A DNA stretch of 64,000 nucleotides, taken from Jaapia argillacea MUCL 33604 (Eukaryota; Basidiomycota; Agaricomycetes; Jaapiales; Jaapiaceae). Shown here piece by piece: positions 43,268-55,169 of the stretch. The number at the start of each line of letters is the position of its first letter. Positions within the stretch are counted from its first letter, which is position 1. The notes below the pieces were generated by a model. That model saw nothing but the letters and a program-made list of their open reading frames with translations, made no database searches and was not told where the DNA came from. Both the position numbers and the translations under genes were made by a program. The DNA lies in NCBI GenBank assembly GCA_000697665.1, contig KL197726.1, positions 196,784 to 260,783 on the forward strand, written 5' to 3'.

Positions 43268-46200
43268 TCATCGTAGAATAGCCCAATCATCCCTGGCAGG
43301 ATCCCCAGGAGGCGGGAACAAACCAAGGTCTGGTTGAGGAGGAGGAGGAACTCCTTGCTGTCGTGCACGTTCCTGTTCCTCTCTACGTAACCTCTCCACA
43401 TACCTCCCCCGATAGTAAATCAACACCGAAACCAAAACACACAGGAAAGCCAAGAGGAAAGTCTCCCCAAACTCGTCGACCTCTTCTTCCCCACGATGTC
43501 CTCCTCGTAGCGCACCCTCAAAATAGTCTTCAGGGCCAAAATCGCTGTCTCGTTCAGCTTCGGCGTTTCGACGTTCTCTAGCCCACTATCGCCGATAAGC
43601 AAACTATTAGTATCGCGAGGTCCAATTCAATCCAAGAAGATTGATCTTACCTGGACAGGATCTTCTTCTCTCCTCTGAGCCTGACCATCACCACGTCTCC
43701 TTCTATCAAACTCTTCTCTCGCTTTACCCATATACCAAGGCCCACCATCCTCCTCGAACTCCTGCGCGACAACGTCCTCATTCAACGTATACTCTTCATG
43801 GGAACCACCATTGTCTTGTCTTTGACCTTGATCGTCACCACTACCAGCAGCGATCTCCCTATTCTCTCCACCCTGGCGGCCACCCGGTCCCTCTGCGATG
43901 AAAAGAAGAGTAGGTGAGCGTGAGGAGCCGAGGATAACGAACGACTCAAACGCACCATACTCGTCGTACTGCAACAAATTAAGCCCACCAGTCCCCCCAC
44001 CAAGCGTATGCCAAATACTCCTCGCATACAACTTGACCAGAGATATCAACACAGGAAGATAGGCTTCACTATTCGTCTCCAACGCCAAATCATAATACCT
44101 CTTGGCCAAATGAAAGTCCTAATCACCCCACCAACAATCAGTATCACCTCTCATGGAACACGCAACACACACAACGGGGCTCACCTGAGGAACACCAACC
44201 CCATTCTCATACATCCACCCTAAGTTCCACATCGCCAAAGCACTCATCTGGGTCTGTGCAGCAGCTTGGTAATACCCCGCAGCTTTCTCCCATCTCTTCC
44301 TCTCCTTCTCCTTTTCCCCACCTTCCAAATGCTCGTCTGCAACCCCCAAACCATGATAATAATAATCCCCAACTTTGACTAACGCATCGACGTTATGTTG
44401 AGCCGCAGACCTTGTATATTGAGTTAGGGCAAGCCGAGCAGTGGTGTTCGAAGTAGGCGATAACGGGGTACCCCTCAGGAGAGAAGTATCTAAAAAACCA
44501 AAGTTAAAAGTCAAGTAAGATGGAAGAGCGGACGAGAAAACAGTACCCTGATCCAAAACAAACGCCAAATTATTCTGCGCAACTTCCACTCCCCGCTCAG
44601 CCGCAACCCACCATTTCAAAATAGCAACATCTTTCCCTCTCTCAGTCCCCGAATTCCAAGCATCCTCAGCCTCCCTAACCAAATCCCCATTCCAATCAAC
44701 ATCCCATACCGCCCTCCCCCCTTTCCCTGCTCTCACCCCAAAAGCAGCTTTATTGATCTCATCTTGAGACCAAACACCCCTCTCAGCAACAACCTTATAA
44801 AAACTAACCGCAATCGCACAACTGCCCGCTCCAGCTCCCCCTCCCACCCCCGTCGTTTTCGAATGAGCGAGGTAAAGACGGTATTGCGAAGCGTGGATCA
44901 AAGCGAGGTAATAATATGCTTCCAACGGCGAACCGTTCCTTAACGCAGTCTCGAAATAAGTTTGGGCAAGTTTCAGTTCGTTGCGGACTGCGAAACCAAA
45001 TGGGGGTTGAGTGACCAAGAGGGTGAACGAAGGTGGACAAGACTCACAATAATGATATTTCCCCCTATTAACTTGCGCCTCCGCCAACTCCTGCCCAGCA
45101 GCAACATCAAAATGTATCAGCGCCCTCTTCTCATCAACCCTCCCCTTGCCCCCCTCTCTCCCATCCCCACCGGGTATCAACCCATCCCTCCACATAACGC
45201 CCAAAGCATTATGACACTCCTTATCCCCAAACTCCGCCCCTCTCTCAAACCACATCTTCGCCACCCCAACATCCCTACCCACACCCTCCCCCCTCAAATA
45301 CATCCTCCCAAGGTACCCAGCAGCAGCAGCTGCATACCCCACCGGTCCGTCCTCCCCACCATCTTTCGCGTGATTGGTCGCATCGCGGTCTTTGGAGGGT
45401 GAGTAGGTTAAGGGGTTGATGGGGTCTTTAGGCCAGATTTGTCGAGCGATTCGGAGGAAGTAATAGCGCGCTCGGGCGAAATCGCGTGGGAGGGCACCGA
45501 CGCCTTCGCCTGAAGAGGCTATACCGCCGTATGAGGCGTAGAGTGAACCTTGGTAGAAGATCTTGCCGAGACGGTAGGCGAAATCGGTCTCGCCTCTGTC
45601 GGCGTTGAACTGTGAGGTGAAAAGCGGGGTTGGTTAGGGAGTGGGAAGGTTGGGAACGATAAATCGCGCCGTGAAGTATACAAAACCACTTACGATATAA
45701 TATTCCAAGACATCCTCCCATCCCTCTCCCGCCATCCTAGCAGCAGCAGCCCTAATAGCAGGTCTCTGAGCGTTCAAACCCGTCGAAGCTACCGAAGCTC
45801 CTGGACCTGATAACGATAACAAAACACACGCATGGAATGTCGGCAGACAACGAAAAGTGAACCAATCAGTCTCTTTTTTACCAAGGTTCAGAACACAGTG
45901 GGGGGGGGGGAGGAAACGCACCATAAACACCCCCAACCAAATCCGATAACTTTGTATGAGTCAAAGGTAAAGTCATATGTAAAGGCAAGTTGGGAGCCAA
46001 GAACGCTGCGAAAGCTAAGGGGGGTGGGGTGGGGGAGGTAACGTTAGTGAAGCTGAGTGAAATGGAGAGGGGGAATGTAGGGACGAGGTGAAACGAAACG
46101 AGAACGAGAAATGAGAGAGATGAGGGAAGGGCTCTGGCGAGTCTGTCAAAGCAGTGTGTCCTCCCCCCTCCTCCCCCCTCCTCCGCCCAAAAAACAGAAA

Positions 46201-47907
46201 ACAAAACACAAAACCACGCATCCCGAGCCCCATCACAACCCCCTCTCTAAAGCCCCCAAAAAAAGCAGGCAAAAAAACTCACCTTGTTCCCCAGCAGCTT
46301 CATACCACTCCAACGCCCTCCCACACACTTCCTCAACCCCAACCCCAGCCCAATATTTCCACCCAAGCGCCATCTGAGCTCCCTTATCTCCTTTTCTCGT
46401 TTCTTGCCGTTGGGTGGGGGGTTCTTCTTTGCCTGCACCCTCTTCTTTACCACTTGCATCTTTAGCACCTCCGTCGTGACCGCTTTCCTCGTGACCGCCT
46501 TCGTCGCTACCACTGACACCCGAACCAGCAGCAGGAGCAGCGACACCGGTCTCCCCACCGACTCCAGCAAAGGTGTACCAAAGGAGGGCTCGGGCTTGGT
46601 CGATGGGTACTACGTCTTGGTAGCCTGATGCGTGGAAGAAGGCGAGGAGGGATTGGGATGTTGGGGATCCTGTGGGATGGGGTTAGTTAATGTTCGTCAG
46701 GGGAGGGGGTAGAGAGAGAATGAGAGAAGGAGAAGGAGAAAAGAGTGGGAAGGAGAGGAGAGGAAGGGAGGAAATAAGGTTTCAAGAATTGAAGACTCAA
46801 GATTTGACAATTGTATATAGCCTCGTAAGGAGGATGGACCAAGGTCGAGTGTGGATGAAATGAAGGAATGTGGAATGGATGAAATGGAGGGCGGTCGAAG
46901 CAAGGGGTCAATACAGGACGTCAAGCAAAGGAAACGAGATGAGACGACGAGTAAATGGGATGAATGAATGAAGGAACGTACCTGTAGCTTGTGCATGTTT
47001 GAGATAAGACGTATATGCCAGACGGGGATTTTGTGTGAAATGGGGTGTTGGTGGGACCTTTTCGGTGAGGGTTAGAGTGAGTTTATGTGAGCGAAGGGGA
47101 GGTAGGTACAATACAAAGAGTCGTGCAGTGATGAAGTAATGAAGGACAACTCACCAAAGAAATCTGTCCAAGGACCCACCAAGCCTCCACGTACCCCAAC
47201 TCGCCAGCATGTTCAAGCAAATCAACAACTTTCACCGCTCTCCCTCTCAGTTCCTCCTCCCCTTTCCCCCTCTTCCCCCCACCACTCCCCCCACCACCCA
47301 ACCCAAGCGCCCGCACCCTCCCAACCAACCTCTCCCCTTGAACTCTCAATTTCATCAATATGCGCAGGGCGGAAGCGAGTGGACCTGGGCCTTGTGGGTT
47401 TGGCAAGATTGCGTTCCATATTTTGTTCTGGTATGGGGAGTGGGAGTTTTGTGAAGAAGATGAGGAAGAAGGGAAGAAGAGGGAGGGAGAGGAGGGGAGG
47501 GAGGAGAGGGAGGAAGGGGGGAGGGATGTTAGTTGGTTTAGGATGTGGAGGGCTAGGCGGTAAGATTTTTGGGCTGGAGATTCAGGCAGTTAGTTGGTGT
47601 TGGTTGGAGAGAGACGGAGACGGACCTTCTGCCATGTGATCAACGGATTCTTGAGGATGGTCGTTGGGTGTTTCATGGTCACCACTGCCTCCCTGGTGTT
47701 GATACGCGTTTGAAAGGGTGGAAGGAGCAGGTGTAGATGATACAGAGGCGCTGGACTGGTGAAGACATGAGCGACGAGCTGGTGAGTGAAGAAAGGACGG
47801 ACCTCGAGTGGATGTCGTTGTTCGTCGCGTGGCTGGGCATTGCAGCACACAACAGCGAGCAGTGCCAGTCCAACGACCAGCAGCCAGCGATGCATATGTC
47901 GTTTCAT
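43268..47907 (-). CDS. HRD3: HRD3/SEL1L-like ER-associated degradation protein
   Basis: Large minus-strand gene with about a dozen exons and roughly 1,000 residues. The start at 47907 gives a signal peptide (MKRHMHRWLLVVGLALLAVV, then CCNAQP). Sel1-like repeats recur along the protein: ELGYVEAWWVLGQISL, AGYLGRMYLRGEGVGRDVGV, CHNALGVMWRDGL, ALVKVGDYYYHGLG, AMWNLGWMYENGVGVPQDFH. The Sel1L-specific block HLAKRYYDLALETNSEAYLP is followed by an acidic region, one transmembrane segment (LLAFLCVLVSVLIYY) and a short basic/Pro-rich cytosolic tail. HRD3/SEL1L sits in the ER membrane, receives misfolded substrates and stabilises the Hrd1 ubiquitin ligase. Two long low-complexity stretches (around 46,400-46,560 and 47,450-47,530) are insertions relative to the repeat core. 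Exact small-exon borders were not all fixed. Confidence 0.9.
47462..47525. repeat. Pure homopurine tract
   Basis: 64 consecutive purines on the plus strand (GA and GGGA units), inside a coding exon of HRD3, where the minus strand reads Ser/Pro/Phe codons. Such tracts can form triplex DNA. Another strongly purine-rich stretch lies at about 46,707-46,775 in an HRD3 intron. Confidence 0.85.
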
Positions 47908-48571
47908 GGCGGGTCAGTACTCCAGTCGTTACTGGGTCAAGCACAACCACGAGGACACGGAGGATGCAAGTGGCCACGTCAAGCGACGGAGGTTGCCACG
48001 TGTTTATCTTATCAGCGGAGATCCATTGCGGCGCATGAATATGCCTCTGTCCCCATCCTTTCTTCGATTACTTCTCTGCTCTAATCTGACTCCCTCTTCG
48101 CCGATGCCAGTAGCCACGCAGAAATTATTTCCATGCAAAGCCAAATCGCGCATACACCCTGCGGTCACGAGAATTCGCGACTAGTGGTTCCAGACCACGC
48201 AAACACCATTTCTCAACCCTTTCCGTGCTCTTCAGCATGCTTTCGACGCGTCTCATCGTCACCTCTACTTATTAATGTCATCCCTCCACTCCCACGTACA
48301 CTCTACGATCCCCTTAAGTTGTTCCGCACCTCCGGCCTCCTGCACTTTACCAAATGTCTGACAATTAAAACCTACCTTCCCATCCACCTGCGACGAGCTA
48401 CCGTTCTTTGAGGGTCTCATCCAAACCACGGCTGTGTTGTTTGCATGCGTTTAAAGCGTAGCCACCCAATTTTTTTCCTCGCCTAGTCCTACTTCTCGCA
48501 TCCCTGCTGCCCCCATTACAGTCTCAACATGATCCCATCAAGTCAATCCCCCAAGTTCTCGGGAGTTACAG
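47908..48571. other. Intergenic between HRD3 and LINE remnant
   Basis: HRD3 promoter region followed by the truncated start of the LINE remnant. Nothing else is recognised. Confidence 0.5.
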
Positions 48572-49890
48572 TTGGATCCCTCTCCTCACAGGTGGAAACA
48601 GAATGACCATCGGATCAAGCTAAGCCACATATCTTCCAGTCGGCGACATTACAGAGTTCCCAAAAGGCTCAGTGGTTCACGACCTCATATCCTCTGGACC
48701 ACTGCCATTAGCAGATCCGGACGATCTGGACGTGCCAATACCACTTGCTTACAGAAAATCGCACAAAAGACAGTCCCACTCACCGAACGATTAACGACAC
48801 ATTACCTCCCTCCATGGCGAAGAATGCCCCAAGACTTCAATGGGTGTTTAACGATCACGCCAACAGGAGAGGGGCGAGATAAGGAAACATCTGCCAAACT
48901 TCATTTAGCGTGGGTGGTAACCCTTCACGAACTCGACGACCACTTACTCCTGTACTCCGATGGGTCGATGCTCAACCTCAATGGAACTCGACGAGTTGGG
49001 GCTGGACTGGCTGGTTACTGTCACGGCCATTCGACCTTTACAAGGACGGTAGGTATGGGCACAAAGGCGGAAGTCTATGATGCGGAAATGGTGGCATTGA
49101 TGTGGGCAGCACATGACGCCATCAAGTATGCAGAGACTCACCCCAAGGTGAAACACCTACACTTCTTTGCAGACAACAGTGCCACGGTTCAGGCAGTATT
49201 CGAACCAAAACTCAGAGGTGGGCAAAGCTTTGCTATCCCATTCCGAGAAACAATCACTGGTTTTCTCGATTCAGATGGAACCCACACTGTTAAGATAGCA
49301 TGGACCCCTGGACATCAAGATATTCCAGGCAACAAATGTGCAGATGCACTTGCAAAGGACGCCGTTACGTTAGCCTCAGAGAGTCCACATGCAACGCTAA
49401 CACATGCAAAACGAAAAGCAAAGGAGGTAACACTCCAGGAATGGAGGTGAGAGTGGAAACTCCACCTCATCGTGGAAGCCACCAGAATGCTTCGAATGGC
49501 TACTGCGGGAGGTGTATGGAAGGGTGACCCAATGCAGAGTGGGACATGCATTCATTGGCGAGTACTATGCCCAATTCCATATTCCTGAAACTGTTGACTG
49601 CCCATGCGACGAACTTTATCAGACACGGGAACATATCCTCAGGGAACGTCCACATTACGACGAGTACCGACATATCTTATGAGATGTGTCGGAATAGATA
49701 TCACTTCCGGTCATCCTTGGAACTCGTAAAGGCATCGATGCCCTCGCGAGTTTCATTGGTGAATCGGGAGCATTCACGAAAACCGGAGAACCTCGAACCA
49801 AAAAGTTTGAACTCCCGCAATTCGACGACGAACCGGATCCCAATATATCTGATGACGACGAGTCCGATGGAGAGGGATAGGAATCCTCAT
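48572..49890 (+). mobile_element. LINE (non-LTR) remnant, 3' part with RNase H and Cys/His finger
   Basis: An open frame (48572-49450) contains an RNase H domain: LLLYSDGSMLN with GAG(L)AGY (first Asp), AEVYDAEMVALMWAAHDAI (Glu), LHFFADNSATVQAVF (second Asp), and KIAWTPGHQDIPGNKCADAL (His/Asp). After a stop the sequence continues in another frame with QCRVGHAFIGEYYAQFHIP and VDCPCDELYQTREHIL, the C-x-C...H finger typical of the 3' end of Tad/I-type LINE ORF2. The endonuclease and reverse transcriptase are missing, so the copy is 5'-truncated, as LINEs often are. No poly-A tail is obvious. The four RNase H acidic residues look present, but the copy cannot be autonomous. Confidence 0.82.
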
Positions 49891-51115
49891 CAACCATCAA
49901 ATATCATACTACGGGAGCGTCTGGTTGTGAGGCCACACTCCCGGGATTCAAGATACCCCTTCCCACCATACTCGACAGTTATCTCTTACCACAGCGAGTC
50001 ACCCCCTTGTGGGAATGAGTAGCTGCGACAAGCCACCCACCGGAGTCCCATTCCCTTGCCCGAAATTCTTATTTCGTTGTCCATTTTTCACCCTTGTGCT
50101 TATGGGCACATGCTCCACGTTATGCATCGCAATCGCCGACCCCTTTTTATTTCCGGGCACAGTACTGTACATGCCTTACACCCAACACCTTTACAATACA
50201 ATTCCAAAACCACCCTACCCCAGATACCGTAGATACAAACCAGGAGGGATGGTTCATAACATTACTTACTGTAAGGCAACAGTAGGATTAGTGATGGACC
50301 ACCGCGTCTTAGCTTGTAGTTAGCTTGTTGCGGGATACAAACCCAGAGTTCATCATCATCATCATGGACCACTGCCATTCATCCCTTGGTGGAGAAATAT
50401 CCAACCCCGAATTGCCCAACCCAATCACGACCATTTTAGCCTCGATTTCCTCTAGTCCCTCTCTTTATCCCCATCAATCACTCAACTCGGACCACGTCCC
50501 ACTATTGCGGAAGCTTGATCAATTGTCGGCTCTCGCCAAACCCTCTTTCAGATCTCCCAACAACTCGGTTATACCGCCCATCCGTTTATTGCACCCTCGA
50601 CCCCCCCCCCAACATATTGCAGCCCTCACTTGTAGCCTACCACCCATCACAATCTCTATCTTCCCATCCTGGCTACATATTGCCCCGTCGACACCCTACA
50701 TCGTCTGTCTATCGCAGCTTCCTCATAGTCGTCTACAACAGGCCTCGATATCCCCATCGCAATCGTCTGCGTATCCCCCCCCCCGTCGTAGCCGCCCCAG
50801 TGTCACAGCCGTTCATCCTGCCCATCCCAGCCTCAATACTCCATGGCCTCCAAACCCAACCCCCGCCACCCCCCACATAGTCTCAGTTATCTTGACAAGA
50901 GCGAGATAGTCTTGGGTCCGAGGATTTTTTCCGTAGACAATAGAGGAGAGTTCCCAGGTGGGTGGGGGGTTCAGAAGGAAGCAAACAATGCGAGCCTGGG
51001 GCTACTTGAAAGGGGTTTCTCGCCCCCTGTACACAATCAGTTCCCTGAAGATACGAAGCAAATAACATTTCACCAGTCATATACCAATCAAATGATAATC
51101 CATCGAAATTCCACC
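49891..51115. other. Intergenic; right part belongs to the F-box duplication unit
   Basis: From about 50,500 the sequence is related to the spacer at 54,398-55,169 (shared block GGAAGCTTGATCAATTGTC). ORFs here are rich in Pro/Ser and overlap on two frames; no gene is supported. A short (TCA)n run lies near 50,351. Confidence 0.55.
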
Positions 51116-52517
51116 TCAACAATCCTCCAAGAGACCCTCCAGTCCTAAAACTTGGCACGAAGGATGAACATCAGGCGGTCCTCTGTGAGGTTCATTGAAA
51201 GCTGTGGATATACCAGTGAGATAACACCGTCAGTCCAATGGAATGACTCCAGCAAATATCTAACTCACAATATTCCCTCAGTGTGAGATCTATCCCTCGT
51301 CCACCACAAATACCCCGAAGCAAACTAGCTCGCTCCTCCCATCCCGGCCCCGCACGCCATACACGACTTTCACCTTGAACGACCAACACCCTCAACGCCT
51401 CAAACACCCTCTTCCCAGACCGCAAAAGCGAAATCAAGTACTCTATAACACTCCACGGCGAAAAGGATGAATCCAACGCCCAAATGCACGTAATAACGAG
51501 TGATTCGAGGTTGGGGATACGAGCGACGGTTGGGGGTAGAGGAGGGACGGAGCTCGAGTATGATAATTCGTTCAAGAAGAGTGAGAGGTGCTTGAGTGAA
51601 GTGAGCCGTGTATAATCGACGAGATGGATTTCTCGGTGAAACAGGCCGGTGTCGAGGTGTAACACCTCTAGGGTCGACGCAAATGGGTAAAGAGAGACAG
51701 AGATATCAGCATCATTTTCATCCGACCACGATTCGTCGATATCAATTTGTTTGAGGGCGGATACAGGTGGTCGAAAGACGATATTACGGTCGACAAACCG
51801 ACAAAACTTGAGTTGAAGTCTTATCAATGAAGGACAAGTTGGCCAGACGAATGAATTGGCCAAAGCGACGTGTATAACCGAGAGTTCTTCGAGCAGAGGG
51901 AGGACGACGACGACGGCGGCGGGGGTGTCGGATGGATGAAATAGGGAATCAGGAGATAACGCAAGACCATCAAACACGAACCGCCTCAAATTCTGTAATT
52001 GATGTGGTTGAAGTGTCATACCCAAGAATGCTCCCCTTGGAAGATACCGGGAATCGGGATCATCTGGGTTAGGGAGCGGTCGTAGTGCCAATGCCTTTAT
52101 AGAAGGCACAGTTCGGAGGATCGAACAAAAGTCGCGCACGTATCGAGATGGCGCCTTTGGTCTCCTGGGGTCCAAACGTGGGATCATCAGGACGATGGTT
52201 CGAACGTAACTAGAAAGATCCCCTCTCCGCCTTAACGCCCGTAGCAGCAGATCCACGGCGAATAGATAAACGATCGGCCGTGAATACAGCCTGGCTACAC
52301 CATAGTGGTACCAAGTCCGACAAACGAGGATAGTGGAGGCTAAATTTCCTTGGTGAGATATGCATTCGTCCAGTAGCGAGCTTCCGGGAGAAAGGTATTG
52401 AAATATCATGATGATCACCTCTGGAGGAAGCGTCGACTCTTGTGCCTGGGAGATTGTTCTAGTCCTGGTCCTTGCATGCCGCAGTCGAGAGATTGGACAT
52501 TTCCAAAATCTCTTCAT
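51116..52517 (-). CDS. F-box/leucine-rich protein, array copy 1
   Basis: Two exons (52517-51269, 51201-51116) give 444 residues. Start at MKRFW, which all four copies share. F-box: TLPPEVIIMIFQYLSPGSS, then LASTILVCRTWYHYGVARLY. The rest is a degenerate leucine-rich array (LPLLEELSVIHVALANSFVW, CPSLIRLQLKFCRF, LKQIDIDESW, LEVLHLDTGLFHREIHLVDY). The first exon stays open past the donor, but all four copies have a GTGAGTT donor at the same place and a matching last exon (this copy ends QVLGLEGLLEDC), so splicing is strongly supported. Predicted SCF substrate receptor via Skp1; substrate unknown. Confidence 0.87.
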
Positions 52518-53029
52518 TTCGTTGGCGGGATGTCTTGAAGAGATGAAAATGTTGAGATGAATCCGGGGGGTGGTACGGCAAGGTCGAAAGGAAGTGTCGA
52601 CGCACCAGTAATCCTTCTCATAAACAAGATTCTTGGAAAGACCTGACTGTCGTAACGAACTTGCAGGTGTGCGTAATTCCAGGTGGCGTTGAGGAGAGAA
52701 ACACAGTGCACCCAATGTTGAACCGACCGCCACGTGTTGCCGCGCATACTGAATCAGGAAGGATCGTATTTCGATCGGACTTCCAAATCTCCCAACCACC
52801 CAAATGACTTCACACCATGGTCAAGTTAACGTTGAGTCCACAAGATCAGTACAATATCCCATCGTCACCAGCAGTTCGGGTTCCCGAGCTACCGTCCGCC
52901 TATTAATCCATAGTAGCAACTATGCTCTGAATATCCACGCTCCCATGGTCTCCGAAGTGTGTGGCGTAACTCCCTTCCTTGTGATTATACGCTGAGAGCA
53001 ATCCAGTCAGATCCAGCTAAATCCATGCT
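52518..53029. other. Upstream flank of F-box copy 1
   Basis: Contains the conserved upstream block of the array (GGAAGGATCGTATTTCGATC near 52,758), also found before copy 3 and in altered form before copies 2 and 4, which suggests a shared promoter. No gene. Confidence 0.5.
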
Positions 53030-53700
53030 GCTCTCTGACGCATTTAGGGGTGTCGTAGTGGTAAGCAAGACATTTATTGTTCCATACCTTTCTGTCATTT
53101 ATCTTTGCATAGGAACCCCGAGATATTAACCAGGAAATTGTAACAACATCGTACCCTAATCGCGTCTTCCACCTCTTTGCGACGGCCGGAGCCGTGCAAG
53201 GACACAATACACGATTCGTCTCCCATCTCATCAATGAAAGAACCAGTGGATCAAGACCGGAATTTGCAACTCACGATTAGCGAAGAGACTCGAAAATTGT
53301 TTCAGGCCTCGTGTAGGATTTCATTGAAGGAAACTTGCAAGAATCGTTAGCCTGGGTCACTACGTTGAAAACGGTTTCCGGTAAGCGTCACTCCCACCTC
53401 TCACTCTCCCTCAAGTAATCGGTTCGGTTTCGAAAGTCTTCCATGAGCGTGGAACTCAAGATTTGTGTGACCTCGTTAGAATCACTGGTGATTCGTTATA
53501 TTGCCGATCATTGTTTCAGACTTCGGTGAGTTTCTTCTGAAGATCACCGTGTCGTCGTTTCTGACGAATCCGTATTGCACGTAGCTTACAGAGACCACTT
53601 GATCCAGATGAGAAAATGGGCACGCACGCACAATGATCCAAGGTCTCATGCTCTCCAACGTTGATGCTCCCTGAACATTTCCCCTTGGCTCGAAAACCAT
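53030..53700 (+). pseudogene. Decayed partial copy of the gene at 59,983-61,972
   Basis: Matches the downstream exons of the uncharacterised gene further right: GATATTAACCAGGA...ACATCGTACCCTAATC (53,113 on, compare 60,970), GAAGAGACTCGAAA (53,283 on, compare 61,436), CCATGAG/ACG/ACGTGGAACTC (53,440, compare 61,600) and GTGATTCGTTA (53,488, compare 61,648). The first-exon half (about 830 nt in the intact gene) is absent and the section coding for VYADGEG to RVGKDRN is deleted. In-frame stops occur, for example TAG soon after GCAACTCACGAT near 53,279. It is therefore a broken duplicate left inside the F-box array. Confidence 0.8.
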
Positions 53701-53991
53701 GCCAGGGGCGGTAGGGACTCTCCACTTATAGATTGATGGATGAAGGACAACTCCGATCGATAGGTCTTTAACATTTGCTACCACTATGGGGTGCGTCGGG
53801 ATTGAAACTACCTCTGGGAGGTGCACATGGGGTAAATCTTCTCAGTCGCCGGCAGTGGAGGAGACCTACCGGTCCGAGATGGGGCGTTAGACGGGGAAAA
53901 GAAGCACTGCGGGCCTGGAGCCATGCATCCGTCATTGGATCGTTGGCTCGAGGGGACTGATTGGGAGCCACCCCAAGTAAGTAGGGCCAGC

Positions 53992-54355
53992 GTCAAACCA
54001 GTCATGATGGTTCGGACGACTGAAAATATCAACAGAAAAGCAAAGTTGAAGGTCACTAATCGGAGATGCGATAGGACGAGGACTGCTCATTAGGCCTGAA
54101 CAAAAGCGGAGGATTAAAGTTCGGTCGATCGTGGGATTTAGAGGGCATGCTGGCCCCAAGTGTCCACTCACGGGTGGGTCAGACTACCTTTGCTTTGCGT
54201 TCCGAAGTCACTCGACTGTTGTCTCAATCACCTCCATTCTCAAACGAACGATGTGATTGGGATGCTGTACAGGTCCCCCACAATAGCGATACAGGGTTTG
54301 TCGCTGTTAACGTTGCGTCACTAAAGTCTTGATGACTGAGCCCCAATTAACAATA
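53992..54355. repeat. Segmental duplication block, copy 1
   Basis: About 360 bp starting near CATGATGGTTCGGACGACTG recur at 59427-59800 in the same orientation with high similarity (about 88-90% by eye). Each copy lies on the side of an F-box gene's upstream flank. Confidence 0.85.
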
Positions 54356-55169
54356 GATCATCACCGTCAATCACTAAACCCAAACCAATACCCCAATATT
54401 CCGGAAGCTTGATCAATTGTCAGTTCTCGACAAATCCTCATTGATTTACCAGCGAACTCTCTTCTACCGCCCGTCTCTTTATTGCACCCTCGATCCCCCC
54501 ATATTCCAACCTCGCTTCGAGCTGCCACCCATGTCCCCATCTTGCCTGCATATTGCACCGTCGATCCCCCTGCGTGGTCTTCAATAAACTCTATCTACGT
54601 ATCGCAACCTTGACATCTCCATCGTTATCTACACATCACAGCCTCCACCTCCCCACCCTAAGGTCACAGCATGTCGCAACCTCGGTGTCCCTATCGCAAT
54701 CGTCTGCGTATCACCCCCGTCGTAGCCATCTAGTAGAATCGTCCCTGTGTCACAGCCTCACCAAACCATCGCAGCCTCAATACTCCATGGCGGGCTATAC
54801 CTCTCAAAACCTACCCCAATCCTCGATTCAAATCCAAACTATTGTCCCTGTGTCGGGGTAGAAGGCAAGATGGACACTATTCCCCGAATGTATCCTCCTC
54901 CAACTCCTTCTCCGCGCCTAATTCAAACCCGGTCTCACTTGTCTTGACAAAAGCGAGATAGTCTGGGGACGAGGAGATTTTTGCGGCAGGCGATGGAGAG
55001 TTCCCGGTGGGATGTCAGAAGGAAACCATGCGAACCTGGGCTAAAGGGATTTCCATTGACTTTGTCACCCCTCTGTATACATATACTATGAATTTCCTGG
55101 AGATGCGGAGCAAACCTTCGCTTTTCGCCAGTCGTGTGCTAGCCAATGGTAACACATCGGCATTCCACC
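54356..55169. other. Spacer of the F-box duplication unit
   Basis: Related to 50,500-51,115 and, in its last part, to 62,170-62,399. Contains only Pro/Ser-rich chance ORFs. Confidence 0.6.

Noticed and set aside
45832-47639. Several long Pro/Lys-rich plus-strand ORFs
   Set aside because: They are antisense shadows of the C-rich/G-rich HRD3 exons and introns.
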